From: Vibrio stylophorae | GTDB taxonomy: Bacteria > Pseudomonadota > Gammaproteobacteria > Enterobacterales > Vibrionaceae | NCBI RefSeq assembly: GCF_921293875.1 | Contig: NZ_CAKLDI010000001.1 | Location: forward strand, 1,737,915 to 1,801,914 | Direction: 5' to 3' | Length of the DNA: 64,000 nt | Shown here: positions 37,717-47,050 of the stretch, one piece after another | Layout: each line of letters starts with the position of its first letter | Position numbering within the stretch: position 1 is the stretch's first letter | Made by a program: the position numbers and the translations under genes | The notes under the pieces: generated by a model | The model's database searches: none | What the model was told of the DNA's origin: nothing | Seen by the model: the letters and a program-made list of their open reading frames with translations, nothing else

Positions 37717-38529
37717 TTATTTGCTGGCGCTTGCATCACTCACTGCAGGCGTTTGCGCTTCAATCACTTCGACAACGGCATCTTGTGCTGGCGCTTTATT
37801 TTGGTGTGGCAATTGAACCATTTGTTCGATGGAATCAATCATACCTTCAAGGCTGTTATGACCACCCGCCAATAGCTGGTACTCACCGTTCACGTAAAAA
37901 GATGGGACACCTTGTACACGTGCTTCTTTGGTGATTTGTGCCGCGTGCTGAATGTGTTTAGACACTTTCTCAACTTGCTGCTCATCCAATTGATCCGGCG
38001 CCAAAATACCAAATTGGCTATAGATTGCCGCAAGCTTATCGGTGCTTTGTTGCTGAGTCATATCGTGGTTGTCATGCAACAAGCTAAAGATAGCTTCGTT
38101 ATAAGCATGCAATTTTTCTTTCGGTAGCTGAATCACACCGGTGTAGTAAAGAACGGCAAGGCTCGCAGTACCATCATCGTAAACGATATGCTCTTGAACC
38201 ACGTCTTGGCCCAATGCCTCATTCAATTCAGGCAGCAGCTTGTCCATTTGGCGACAATGGCCGCAACCATAACTAAATACTTCCATCACCTGTGGTGCAT
38301 TGGCGATGGTTTGTTCCATTTTTTGATATTGCTTGCCGGCTTCGATAGTCAATGTCGCTGCTGGTTGCCCAATCTTTGTAGCAGATTGCTCCGACGGCGT
38401 TGCAGGTTGCTCTGTAGATTGAGATGCTACAGGGGTCGCCGCTGGTTGGGTTGTTTCAGTTGCATCTTTCGCATCACAGCCAGTAATCACCGCTGCAAGC
38501 ATTAGCGCAAGTACACTTTTTTTCAACAT
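37717..38529 (-). CDS. DsbA-like thiol oxidoreductase lipoprotein
   Basis: A 270-residue protein with a lipoprotein signal (VITGC, Cys18), a 45-residue Thr/Pro/Gln-rich linker and a DsbA-fold thioredoxin domain. The redox pair is Cys89-Gly-His-Cys92 and the cis-Pro loop reads GVPSFYVNG (about 204-212). The CGHC dipeptide differs from the CPHC of housekeeping DsbA. A proline/alanine-rich tail ends the protein. ATG at 38529 is preferred over the in-frame GTG at 38547, whose sequence contains the Shine-Dalgarno AAGG. The membrane-tethered design suggests a specialised periplasmic substrate, which is unknown. Confidence 0.8.
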   Translation of the reverse strand: MLKKSVLALMLAAVITGCDAKDATETTQPAATPVASQSTEQPATPSEQSATKIGQPAATLTIEAGKQYQKMEQTIANAPQVMEVFSYGCGHCRQMDKLLPELNEALGQDVVQEHIVYDDGTASLAVLYYTGVIQLPKEKLHAYNEAIFSLLHDNHDMTQQQSTDKLAAIYSQFGILAPDQLDEQQVEKVSKHIQHAAQITKEARVQGVPSFYVNGEYQLLAGGHNSLEGMIDSIEQMVQLPHQNKAPAQDAVVEVIEAQTPAVSDASASK

Positions 38530-38649
38530 AACAAATACTACCTTCACTAAGAATGCCCATCAGTGTAGCGCTTTTTAGGCTGGTGCCAAGGGCAAAATAA
38601 AATGCGGCCCTGAATCTAGGCCGCATTTTCACTGAAATCATGCATTCAA

Positions 38650-39939
38650 TTAATGTAATTTCAAGGATGGACGTAATAATCGGTTAATTCGGCCCACCAA
38701 AATCATCAGTCCGGTTTTTACGGTGCCATGCAGCGCCATTTGGTGCATACGATATAAAGAGATATACACGACACGCGCCATACGCCCTTCAACCATCATC
38801 GAGCCACCGGTCAGGTTACCCATCAAGCTACCCACGGTAGAAAAACGACTGAGGGAAACCAAAGAACCATGGTCTTTGTAGAGATATGGTTTGAGCTCAC
38901 GACCACTTTGCAATGCAATCAAGTTACGGTAGCAACGACTTGCCATTTGGTGCGCTGCTTGCGCGCGAGGCGGTACCATCGAGCCGTCCGGCTGCTCACA
39001 CTGCGCGCAATCACCAATCACAAAAATAGCATCATCACGGCTGGTTTGCAGCGTTGATTTAACCACCAACTGGTTGATACGGTTGGTTTCAAGGCCTGCA
39101 ATATCTTTCAAGAAATCAGGTGCTTTAATCCCTGCAGCCCAAACCATGATGTCAGCTTCAATAAAATCACCATCTTTGGTGTAAAGACCTGACGCTGTGG
39201 CTTCTGTTACCATGGTTGCGGTGCGAACATTGACGCCTAATTTGACCAATTCTTGATGCGCAGCGCCAGAAATACGCGGTGGCAATGCCGGTAAAATACG
39301 CTCACCCGCTTCCACCAAGGTCACATTGAGCTTGGTGCTATCCAAATCTGCAAAACCATAGCCATGCAGTGCTTTAATCGCATTGTGCAGCTCAGCAGAC
39401 AGCTCAACACCCGTCGCGCCAGCGCCAACAATGGCAATATTCACTTTACCATCGCCATTTTTAGCGTGCAGTTTCAAAAATTCGTTATTCATTTCCGTGC
39501 GGAAACGGTCAGCCTGCTCAGGGCTATCTAGGAAGATGCAATGATCCTTCACCCCTTTGGTGCCAAAATCATTGGATGTTGAGCCAATCGCCATCACTAA
39601 ATAGTCATAACCCAGCTCACGCTCAGGCACCAATAGCTCACCTTCTTCATCGGTGATCGCCGCTAAGGTAATGGATTTATCTTCACGGTTGATTTGTGAA
39701 AGGCTACCCAATTGAAAGTCAAAATGGTGATTACAGCCATGGGCACGGTAGCTGATCGCATCAACGCCTGCATCCAAAGAGCCGGTTGCGACTTCGTGCA
39801 ATAACGGCTTCCAAAGATGGCTTGATTTACGATCCACCAAAGTGATTTTTGCGCGTTTTTTCTTCCCTAGGGTATCGCCTAGTTTGGTTGCAAGCTCAAG
39901 ACCACCTGCACCGCCACCTACAACAATAATACGAGTCAC
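38650..39939 (-). CDS. ndh: Type II NADH:quinone oxidoreductase
   Basis: A 429-residue peripheral membrane flavoenzyme that feeds electrons from NADH to quinone without proton pumping. The FAD motif [12 protein letters not shown] is at the N terminus and the NADH motif [18 protein letters not shown] near 170-187; the C-terminal amphipathic [13 protein letters not shown] attaches to the membrane. Start: GTG at 39939 with AGGAA 6 bases upstream gives [10 protein letters not shown]; the GTG at 39945 touches the Shine-Dalgarno and is less likely. A good promoter lies about 130 bases upstream. Confidence 0.95.
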   Translation of the reverse strand: MTRIIVVGGGAGGLELATKLGDTLGKKKRAKITLVDRKSSHLWKPLLHEVATGSLDAGVDAISYRAHGCNHHFDFQLGSLSQINREDKSITLAAITDEEGELLVPERELGYDYLVMAIGSTSNDFGTKGVKDHCIFLDSPEQADRFRTEMNNEFLKLHAKNGDGKVNIAIVGAGATGVELSAELHNAIKALHGYGFADLDSTKLNVTLVEAGERILPALPPRISGAAHQELVKLGVNVRTATMVTEATASGLYTKDGDFIEADIMVWAAGIKAPDFLKDIAGLETNRINQLVVKSTLQTSRDDAIFVIGDCAQCEQPDGSMVPPRAQAAHQMASRCYRNLIALQSGRELKPYLYKDHGSLVSLSRFSTVGSLMGNLTGGSMMVEGRMARVVYISLYRMHQMALHGTVKTGLMILVGRINRLLRPSLKLH

Positions 39940-40069
39940 ACACACTTCCTCTTAAGTTCTTATTAAATTTGGCTGAATCTGGACGCGCGCAATGTCTTTT
40001 GTTTGACAAATTGTTATCGCATTGCGTTCTGAAATTTTAATAAAAATTGCGCCAGATCAATTTATTCGC

Positions 40070-40097
40070 ATTATAACCCGCACTTTCCCCTGTGCAA
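40070..40097 (-). promoter_or_regulatory. Sigma-70 promoter of ndh
   Basis: On the minus strand TTGCAC, 16 bases, TATAAT (perfect -10). It lies in the 295-base gap between ycfP and ndh and points at ndh. The rest of that gap shows nothing else I can name. Confidence 0.6.
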
Positions 40098-40147
40098 GTC
40101 ACAATTTGATAGCATTTGTGAAAGAAAAGAATGCGCTGAAAAGAAGA

Positions 40148-40177
40148 AAATCACAGGAATAAACCCTGTGATTTTTA
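40148..40177 (-). terminator. Terminator of the ycfP transcript
   Basis: Stem AATCACAGG/CCTGTGATT with a 7-base loop and T-rich flank on both strands. Confidence 0.7.
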
Positions 40178-40234
40178 TGGATAATTGATATTTATCAGAC
40201 AAATAAATGCATCGGCGATACATGACAGTGTCAT

Positions 40235-40774
40235 TTAGCTGGCTTTGAATGCTTTAATTTGCTGCAAGTGATGGGCGATTTTTTTGAATTTATGACTCTC
40301 TTTCTGATCCCAGACAATATCGTAATAGGGTGACAATTCATCAAAACTTGACTGACTATTGAGCGCTTCATCTTTTGATGACAAAAAGCACAGGCATCGC
40401 GCGCGATTCTTTTGTCGAAAATCAGTCACGCATTTCGTAGAGATATCGAGATACTCTTCAGGGCGATCTATTTTGCCTTCCATATTGTGCTCAGGGTGCA
40501 AGTTGGGATTAAACAGCACCTGCTTAATCCCACACAAGAAACCGACACGCTCAGACCAATAGCCGCCAAGCCCCACCCCACAGATCAGTGGCATGGGATC
40601 ATCACTACCATCAATCAAACGTTGCACTTCTTTGAGCAAGTGCTGCATATCATGTTTGGGATGCAGTGTACTGTAATTTACAAAACGCACGTCGGCATCG
40701 ATAAATTGAAGCTGAAGAACTTTCTCATGGTTTCCGGGACTGGTGGAGTCAAAGCCATGAAGATAGATAATCAT
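40235..40774 (-). CDS. ycfP: YcfP (UPF0227 alpha/beta-hydrolase-like)
   Basis: A 179-residue protein of the UPF0227 family (E. coli YcfP 180). The fold is alpha/beta hydrolase-like: [18 protein letters not shown] opening, then [17 protein letters not shown] (nucleophile-elbow position reads GLGG, without the usual Ser), and [10 protein letters not shown]. Function unknown. In E. coli it lies between nagZ and ndh; here nagZ is absent and thiK is next on the other side. Confidence 0.9.
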   Translation of the reverse strand: MIIYLHGFDSTSPGNHEKVLQLQFIDADVRFVNYSTLHPKHDMQHLLKEVQRLIDGSDDPMPLICGVGLGGYWSERVGFLCGIKQVLFNPNLHPEHNMEGKIDRPEEYLDISTKCVTDFRQKNRARCLCFLSSKDEALNSQSSFDELSPYYDIVWDQKESHKFKKIAHHLQQIKAFKAS

Positions 40775-40921
40775 AATTACGCCCCTATCTGATGATCTTT
40801 GCTTTGGTTATAGCGCACCGACAGCCGCTCCGCATCCCGAATCCATCAGAGCGTGAACTTGCCCACGCCTTGTTCTAAAACTCAGCCCGAATACCTATTT
40901 CTGCGATGCATCCGCTAGTTT

Positions 40922-41785
40922 TCATATTTTCAAGGTCGGCGGCTCAAAACCATCGGCGAGCAATTGTTGCTGCATCGCTTGTCCCCATAGCGGCAGTTGC
41001 CCAGGCCATTGAATCCATGCCCAAAGCAGCGCGATATAATCGACCCAAGGCACAAAAGCAAAGACGCGTCTTAGCGCTGTATTTGATAAATGAGAAAGGC
41101 GTTGATACTGCTTTAAAAATTCCATGCCACATTCACCATGCGCGCGATACGCCATGGCCAGCTCCATGGCGATATCAGCAGTTGCGGCATATTCCCAATC
41201 AATTAAGCACACGCCATCGCCGCATATTGCATCAGCGCCCACAATTAAATTATGTGGGCCAGCATCTAAATGACAAAATGCGTCGCCAAGGCCGAATGGC
41301 CAACCTTTACTTCGACTGCGTTGCGCCAATGCCATCAGCTGAGATTGCGCAGTTGAAAAATGCGCTTGAAATTGAGGCGAACTAAGCGCTTGCTCATAGC
41401 GTGTCACCTGCCATGCCAAATCACGTTTCAACGCAGGACGCCAAGCACTTTGATGCAAACGTACCAGCAATGTTGGCAAGGCGATGGCGCTTTGCACCTG
41501 TGATGGATGCGCGCCACTTAGCCATGGCGTTAACACGCCCTGAAGGCCAAACCATTGCGGCTTCATTGCAAGGCCCAATTGCGCTGCTTTCGCCTGCATC
41601 AATCCTTGACGCCGCGCATTGAGCGCAAAAACATCCGCGCTAAAATCACGTCTTGCCTGATACCAAACAAAATCGCCTGCGCGACTGCGCAGGCGATAAC
41701 TTTGGCCACTGGTTCCCGCCGTAAGCGGGGTTACATGGCCACTCAGCCGCAGCTGCTCTGGCCACGTATGCGGCAATTGAACCAT
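40922..41785 (-). CDS. thiK: Thiamine kinase-like phosphotransferase (YcfN/ThiK)
   Basis: A 287-residue member of the choline kinase/aminoglycoside phosphotransferase fold. The catalytic loop is His172-Leu-Asp174...Asn179 in CHLDAGPHNL, and the metal ligand is Asp196 in LIDWEYA. In E. coli the gene at this position phosphorylates thiamine in salvage. The N-terminal lobe is divergent, so the substrate rests on gene order. It is 6 bases downstream of lpoB, in one operon. Confidence 0.78.
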   Translation of the reverse strand: MVQLPHTWPEQLRLSGHVTPLTAGTSGQSYRLRSRAGDFVWYQARRDFSADVFALNARRQGLMQAKAAQLGLAMKPQWFGLQGVLTPWLSGAHPSQVQSAIALPTLLVRLHQSAWRPALKRDLAWQVTRYEQALSSPQFQAHFSTAQSQLMALAQRSRSKGWPFGLGDAFCHLDAGPHNLIVGADAICGDGVCLIDWEYAATADIAMELAMAYRAHGECGMEFLKQYQRLSHLSNTALRRVFAFVPWVDYIALLWAWIQWPGQLPLWGQAMQQQLLADGFEPPTLKI

Positions 41786-41791
41786 CTTGAT

Positions 41792-42382
41792 TTAAAGACC
41801 AAAAATCTGGCGAGACGCCGTTTTACGAATTTCAGTTTCATCCGCCCATTCAATGATCCCTGTTTCCAAGTCCATCAAGCGCATGGTCAATTTGTAATAC
41901 ACGTCCTGATTGTCGCCATTTTCTTTGACGATGCTCGACAAGTTGCCATAAAGCATATACTCAGCGCCAACCATGCGACCAAATTGTATCGCTGTGCTCT
42001 TATTCACGAGCTGATCGTTATTTTGAAAATCCAGCTGTTTGCGAACCGCTTCTACGCGCTCCATATCAACAAAACGGAATTTACCTGAGCTCAGCAAGCG
42101 CGTGCTAATCGAGTCGGTCACCGACTCCGTATCAATATGCTCACTGGTTTTATTGTTGATACTTTCAACAAAGATAATCGGACGCTTACCCGCCGTCAGC
42201 TCACCAATCGCAGGCGATGACAACAGGCTATCGGTCATCTCCATGGCCATTTTTTGCAAATCGGTGGAACCAAAAGCGATGGTGGTCGTTTCCACACTTT
42301 GCGCATCGCCGTACTGAATTTGCTGGCTACAACCACCGAGTAATGTCGTCGCCGCGACCAAACAGATCAGAGACTTTTTCAT
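41792..42382 (-). CDS. lpoB: Penicillin-binding protein activator LpoB
   Basis: A 196-residue outer-membrane lipoprotein that stimulates PBP1B during peptidoglycan synthesis. Lipobox LLGGC (Cys18). The globular domain shows MVGAEYMLYGNLSSIV and YYKLTMRLMDLETGIIEWADETEIRK, the LpoB signature. The linker is short compared with E. coli. ATG at 42382 has AAGGA 7 bases upstream; the frame is open to 42400. Confidence 0.9.
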   Translation of the reverse strand: MKKSLICLVAATTLLGGCSQQIQYGDAQSVETTTIAFGSTDLQKMAMEMTDSLLSSPAIGELTAGKRPIIFVESINNKTSEHIDTESVTDSISTRLLSSGKFRFVDMERVEAVRKQLDFQNNDQLVNKSTAIQFGRMVGAEYMLYGNLSSIVKENGDNQDVYYKLTMRLMDLETGIIEWADETEIRKTASRQIFGL

Positions 42383-42407
42383 CGTTTTTCCTTCTATCAA
42401 AATCAGA

Positions 42408-42791
42408 TTATTGCTCTAACGGACGAATATAGATGCGATATTGCGTTGCATCTGCGCGTGGCGCCATCCCTTGAATTGTAATCGTGTCCTGGCCATAGAG
42501 CACCACATGACGCCATGGTGAATCCCCCGGCAAAACCTCAAGGTTATTTTCATCATACCAATAGAAGCGGTATTGCAAATTTTGCGTATCGGCACAATCA
42601 CTCACGATGGTCACTTGCGCTTGTAATAGATCATTCACGCGCACTTTTTTCGCAAAATCCAAATGTAGGGTTTGCGCCAGTTGTGGGTTACTAATCAGCA
42701 CACTTTGCGCACGACTATCCATGGCCACACCTGTGGTTGTATTCATGCACCCCGTCAGTAGCAGCGCACCAATCAAAACTAAATATCGCAT
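42408..42791 (-). CDS. ycfL: YcfL-family lipoprotein (DUF1425)
   Basis: A 127-residue lipoprotein, lipobox LLTGC (Cys15 from the ATG at 42791). It contains LQYRFYWYDENNLEVLPG, the hallmark of DUF1425, and a C-terminal RIYIRPL strand. Its role is unknown, but it is always near lpoB, which suggests an envelope function. AGGAG lies 7 bases upstream. Its ATG shares a base with the stop of the upstream gene (TGATG). Confidence 0.85.
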   Translation of the reverse strand: MRYLVLIGALLLTGCMNTTTGVAMDSRAQSVLISNPQLAQTLHLDFAKKVRVNDLLQAQVTIVSDCADTQNLQYRFYWYDENNLEVLPGDSPWRHVVLYGQDTITIQGMAPRADATQYRIYIRPLEQ

Positions 42792-44227
42792 CAAAACTCT
42801 CCTAATTGGCCTTGCCAATATTGTAATGATTGCCCTTGTCGAGACAACCAGACCAGCGTGCGCTGTCCCGGTTTTATCTCAACTGAAATAGAATACCCTT
42901 GCCAAGCCAGCGTATGCATGCCGGGATCAAGCGCCACCACACTCATGCCGATTTGATCAGGCAAGGTTTGCCAGCTGCGAGTATCTGCTTGATCCGTCAA
43001 TACGTTAAAGATATTGGCGAGTAAATTACCAACTTCTTCGCCCTCATCACTGGCAACGCGGCGCAGCTGATCTTTGGCATAAATGCGCAGTGCTTGGCGC
43101 AGCACAATACCTGGCATCGCCTCACTTAGCTGCTGCACCGCCATTTTGCTCAAACTCACCAAGGGTGATAGCGCTAAGCGATGCTGGTTGAGTAATACTT
43201 CGCCTTGAGGCAAAGGTCCTTGCGCATTGGGATAATAGGGTAAGGTCAGCTGATAGATAGCACCATAGCCCTGACTATCATAAATCGCGAGTGGCAGCTG
43301 CCATGGATGCGGCGCAGCCACCAAACCTTGCTCATCCAAAACCACCAACTGCCCTTGCGTCGATGACCACCTTGGCGCTTGACCATAACGTTGTTCTAGC
43401 AAACGTAAATCATCTTGTCGATGAAGACGCTTAGCCAGCACCATCGCTTGCGCCGCCAGCATTTTATTGTTTGGCGCAACAGCGAGTGCACGCTGCAAGT
43501 CAATATAAGCATCATCGAGCTGACCGGCGGCTTGATAAAGCAACGCCGATAAATAAAACACCGCGCCATTTTGTACGGCACTCAGGGATTGGCTGTCAGG
43601 ATAACGTGCTAGAAGCGCCCCAACATTCATCGACAATCCTTGCTGATTGGCCTCTTTTTGCGCGGCTTGAAGTTCCGCTGCACGCATTCGTTTGGCGTAA
43701 TCTTGGCGTAAATTTGCGCGGCGCACCTCAACCAATGCACCTTGTAGGTCTCGCGCTTGTAAGTAATGCAACATTAAATAGTAGTGCACCATCACCTGCT
43801 CATAATCAGCGGGCTGATAACTGCGCATATTGTCATTGGTCAGCAAAGAGCCCAGCGTATTGGCCCCTTCACTGAGCTGATATTTGGCTTCTTGACGCCA
43901 CGTACTCAAAAGCGCCGCAGCTTGGTTAAAGGCGGTAAAACTGAGATCTAAATCACCCGCTTGCAGTGCCACGCGTCCCTGCTCAAAATCGCCCAGCATG
44001 GGGCCCGCAGGTTGATCAGGCAGCAATGCATATGCCGCTTGCGGTGACTGATACAAAATGGCTTGGCGCGCCGGCTGCATCGCCTGACTATAGTGGCTAA
44101 ACAGGTTATGCGCAGAAAGCCCTGCGCAACCTGTCAGAAAAGCCGCCAGCATCAACCATAGACAGCGACGACTTCTTTTAGCTTGCGCATTTCGGCGCAG
44201 GAAATTACTTCGCGCGAAGCGGACCAA
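42791..44227 (-). CDS. COG3014-like TPR-containing lipoprotein
   Basis: About 478 residues: a lipoprotein signal (AFLTGC) followed by a TPR-like helical region ([10 protein letters not shown] to about residue 270, with [25 protein letters not shown]) and a C-terminal beta-rich domain ([31 protein letters not shown]). This is the COG3014 pattern seen next to ycfL and lpoB in Vibrio. The start is uncertain. The ATG at 44278 lies 74 bases inside hinT; the TTG at 44227, with GGTGAG 4 bases upstream, is my choice; a much later ATG would leave almost no signal peptide. It probably belongs to an outer-membrane or peptidoglycan complex with LpoB. Confidence 0.75.
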   Translation of the reverse strand: MVRFARSNFLRRNAQAKRSRRCLWLMLAAFLTGCAGLSAHNLFSHYSQAMQPARQAILYQSPQAAYALLPDQPAGPMLGDFEQGRVALQAGDLDLSFTAFNQAAALLSTWRQEAKYQLSEGANTLGSLLTNDNMRSYQPADYEQVMVHYYLMLHYLQARDLQGALVEVRRANLRQDYAKRMRAAELQAAQKEANQQGLSMNVGALLARYPDSQSLSAVQNGAVFYLSALLYQAAGQLDDAYIDLQRALAVAPNNKMLAAQAMVLAKRLHRQDDLRLLEQRYGQAPRWSSTQGQLVVLDEQGLVAAPHPWQLPLAIYDSQGYGAIYQLTLPYYPNAQGPLPQGEVLLNQHRLALSPLVSLSKMAVQQLSEAMPGIVLRQALRIYAKDQLRRVASDEGEEVGNLLANIFNVLTDQADTRSWQTLPDQIGMSVVALDPGMHTLAWQGYSISVEIKPGQRTLVWLSRQGQSLQYWQGQLGEF

Positions 44228-44555
44228 TGGGCTCACCACCAAGCAGGTGCATGTGAATGTGGAACACTTCTTGGCCACCGTGTTGATTACAGTTCATGAT
44301 CAAACGATAACCATCTTCAGCGATCCCCTCTTCCGCCGCTAATTTACGCGCCACAGTAAAAAGACGACCCAACGCAAGCTCATGCGACTCCTCAACATCA
44401 TTCACTGTGGGAATCAATACATTGGGAATAATCAGTAAATGCGTTGGCGCTTGCGGTGAAATATCACGAAAGGCGGTCACCAAATCATCTTGGTAACGAA
44501 TATCTGCTGGAATTTCACCACGAATAATTTTGCTGAAAATAGTTTCTTCTGCCAT
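44205..44555 (-). CDS. hinT: Purine nucleoside phosphoramidase HinT
   Basis: A 116-residue HIT-family hydrolase. The triad His99-x-His101-x-His103 is in [11 protein letters not shown], and the opening [18 protein letters not shown] is typical. It hydrolyses adenosine phosphoramidates. The ATG at 44555 has AGGAA well placed; the frame extends to 44624. First gene of the hinT-ycfL-lpoB-thiK cluster. Confidence 0.95.
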   Translation of the reverse strand: MAEETIFSKIIRGEIPADIRYQDDLVTAFRDISPQAPTHLLIIPNVLIPTVNDVEESHELALGRLFTVARKLAAEEGIAEDGYRLIMNCNQHGGQEVFHIHMHLLGGEPIGPLRAK

Positions 44556-44900
44556 ACATTCCTCTGACACTAGTTGCTTAACTCCCCAAATGAATACAAA
44601 TTCTCTTTGGCCTGTATTCATCATACTTTCTGATTATGAAACGTTTTTTTTCACAATCAAAACTAATTCTATTTTGCTATTGCGATCATAGAAACGAAGC
44701 TCGGCGCTGTGAATTTCTTTCGTTTGGCTTCGCATTACTTTTATGATGGAGGTCAGACCAAGACTGAATAAGTGTTAACTTGGTTCAAAAATTAAAGGAA
44801 ACGATTCGGTAACGACGAAACAAAACTCAATCTCCTCAGTCGGTGACCGATAACAAGGATAAGAACAAGCGCTCGTGCTTCATCTGCTTGGAATAACACT
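44556..44900 (+). other. 345-base divergent gap between hinT and the chemoreceptor gene
   Basis: It holds the promoters of both genes. The only site I can support is the sigma-28-like element listed next. No small gene or hairpin of note is visible. Confidence 0.5.
44827..44853 (+). promoter_or_regulatory. Sigma-28 (FliA)-like promoter of the chemoreceptor gene
   Basis: TCAATCTC, 11 bases, ACCGATAA. The -10 matches GCCGATAA at 7 of 8 positions and the spacing is exact; the -35 is weaker (about 4 of 8 against TAAAGTTT). It lies 48 bases before the ATG of a chemoreceptor, the expected kind of target. Confidence 0.6.
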
Positions 44901-46904
44901 ATGAAAAAACAACGTCATGCGTCGATATTACACCGAATGTATGCCGGCTTTGCCTTGCTTGTACTGCTATTTGTCACCACTGTGTTTTTGATGTTGCGGG
45001 GAACCCAACAAATCCAAAGCAAATTGGATGATGTCAGTCAGCAAGCCTTGCCGCTGGTTACCCTATCGAACCAAGTCAGTGTGCGACTTCTCGCTGCAGA
45101 CAAAGAGTTTAAAGACTACCTCACCAGTGTTGACACCAATCGCATGGATCAAGCATCGAAGCGATTTGCTAATCGCCATCAAAGCTTTACTGTGGCGATC
45201 AATGAACTGGCGAAGCAATCAAAGACGAATCCAACCTTAAGCGCACAAGTGCAGGTGATTCGCCAGCTAGAATCCAGCTATTTCGAGCAAGCCAAAGTGG
45301 CCATGGGCAACTATCGCACCATGCTTGCCGCTCAGGATCAAGGGCGCATCAGTAACCGTAAATTCCAGCGTCTTTATGCAGAACTTTACAATGGCATGCG
45401 TGAAGTGGTTGATAGCTATGATGACGTCGTGATTCAAAATATCTCTGCAAGCTATTTTGCCAAACTCAATGACACAGAAACCATCACCTCTGATGCATTG
45501 GCCAGCAGCGATATCGCGCTGGTGAAAAAAGCCTTTAACGGTAACCGCCGTGCAGTGACCCATTTGACCTATGCATTTCGCGGCATTGCCAATCGTGCGC
45601 CTGCGCTCAAAGAGCAATTTGACCCGATGATCGTCGCCTTTAGCCAAGCCATTGGTAAAAAAGGTGGGGTACTGGATCAACACTTGAATTACCTTGAGGC
45701 GCGTCGTGACCTTTACGCCAATATCGCCGTACTTGCTGGTGATGTGGAAAAAGTGATGAGCCTGCTCGACACCTTTAACCAAGAAGCCAATCAGATGATG
45801 GATAGCGCCGTCATCCAAGCAGACCAAGCCTATAGCAAGGCTGTGATGACTGCGATTTTCATCGGCCTTTTGGTCACGGGCTGCGCCGCAGCGATTGGTT
45901 ACTACCTATCAATTTTGATTCGCACGCCACTCAAAGCCATTTTGAACTCGCTTGAACATATGGCAGATGGCGATATGACGCACCGCATTACCATTGAAAA
46001 CAACAATGAGTTCGGGCGCATTAGCCGCCACATCAATGCGCTGGCTGAGCAGCTACAAAATGTACTGCGCGATCTGCTCCATGCCTCTGAGCGTTTGGCA
46101 AATGTGGCCACAGAAAACCAAGCAACGACAGAGAAAGCCAAGGGCCAGCTCAATGAGCAGCGCCAGCAAACCGCCGCAGTAGCGACGGCTATGACGCAAA
46201 TGGAACAATCCGTTCAGATGGTTGCCGATGCTGCGCGTCAATCCATGACCAAGGTACAAGAGGTGGAATCTGCAACTGCTACGGGGCGTGAAGTGATGAG
46301 CAGTAATATCACCACCACCCACCAGCTTTCAGAGCGTTTGGACGAATCTGCGCATGTGGTCGCCAAAGTACAGGCCATGAGCACCAATATTGGCTCGATT
46401 CTGGATGTGATTCGCGGCATTGCTGACCAAACCAATTTGCTTGCTCTCAACGCAGCCATTGAAGCGGCGCGTGCTGGCGAGCAAGGTCGTGGCTTTGCTG
46501 TGGTCGCAGATGAAGTGCGCGTTTTAGCGCAAAAAACCACCGAGTCCACCAGCGAAATTGAGGGCATGATTGATAGCCTGCAAAACTCTTCTGAGCAAGC
46601 AGTTACGGTGATCCAAACCTGTTTGGCTGAGATGGAAAATAGTGTGATTCAAGCTTCTGAAGCCAATAGCGCCATGGAAGAGATTCAAGCGATTATTTTG
46701 CACATCAGCGAAATGAGCAGCAATATCGCGCACTCTGCTGATGAGCAGCGCCGAACCAGTGCCGAGATTGCCAGCAACCTCAATGAAATCTCGCTGATTG
46801 CCGACCAAAGCTTTGATGCCATGGAGCACGTCGCTAAAGCCAGTGATATGTTGGATCATCAAGCACAAGAGCAAAATGAGATCGTTCATCGCTTTACGGT
46901 GTAA
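44901..46904 (+). CDS. Methyl-accepting chemotaxis protein with a long helical sensor domain
   Basis: A 667-residue transmembrane chemoreceptor. TM1 at about 15-33, an all-helical periplasmic domain of about 275 residues (33-310), which is in the size range of HBM (helical bimodular) rather than of the shorter 4HB or Cache sensors, TM2 at about 312-336, HAMP (about 337-390), then the signalling domain. The signalling tip reads [38 protein letters not shown] (about 508-545) in the two-helix hairpin. There is no CheR-docking pentapeptide at the C terminus. HBM receptors bind organic acids or amines; the ligand here is unknown. Solitary gene with a terminator. Confidence 0.93.
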   Translation: MKKQRHASILHRMYAGFALLVLLFVTTVFLMLRGTQQIQSKLDDVSQQALPLVTLSNQVSVRLLAADKEFKDYLTSVDTNRMDQASKRFANRHQSFTVAINELAKQSKTNPTLSAQVQVIRQLESSYFEQAKVAMGNYRTMLAAQDQGRISNRKFQRLYAELYNGMREVVDSYDDVVIQNISASYFAKLNDTETITSDALASSDIALVKKAFNGNRRAVTHLTYAFRGIANRAPALKEQFDPMIVAFSQAIGKKGGVLDQHLNYLEARRDLYANIAVLAGDVEKVMSLLDTFNQEANQMMDSAVIQADQAYSKAVMTAIFIGLLVTGCAAAIGYYLSILIRTPLKAILNSLEHMADGDMTHRITIENNNEFGRISRHINALAEQLQNVLRDLLHASERLANVATENQATTEKAKGQLNEQRQQTAAVATAMTQMEQSVQMVADAARQSMTKVQEVESATATGREVMSSNITTTHQLSERLDESAHVVAKVQAMSTNIGSILDVIRGIADQTNLLALNAAIEAARAGEQGRGFAVVADEVRVLAQKTTESTSEIEGMIDSLQNSSEQAVTVIQTCLAEMENSVIQASEANSAMEEIQAIILHISEMSSNIAHSADEQRRTSAEIASNLNEISLIADQSFDAMEHVAKASDMLDHQAQEQNEIVHRFTV

Positions 46905-46940
46905 TACGTTCGACTTCAATTGAAGCCACATTCCTTAATG

Positions 46941-46970
46941 AAAAAGCGCTGAATTTCAGCGCTTTTTTTA
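46941..46970 (+). terminator. Terminator after the chemoreceptor gene
   Basis: Stem AGCGCTGA/TCAGCGCT around ATT, followed by TTTTTTT. Confidence 0.88.
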
Positions 46971-47050
46971 TCTTTCGAAACGATTTGAATTATGATCTTG
47001 CTATCCCTTTAAGCTACACTGCGCTCACGTCATCAAAAGGATTCAACGAC

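Noticed and set aside
40775-40921. Short translated fragments in the thiK-ycfP gap that might be remnants of nagZ
   Set aside because: No stretch resembles NagZ; the frames are short and broken by stops.
45267-45827. Long antisense frame inside the chemoreceptor gene
   Set aside because: It is complementary to the conserved periplasmic domain, and the composition follows the sense gene's codon pattern.
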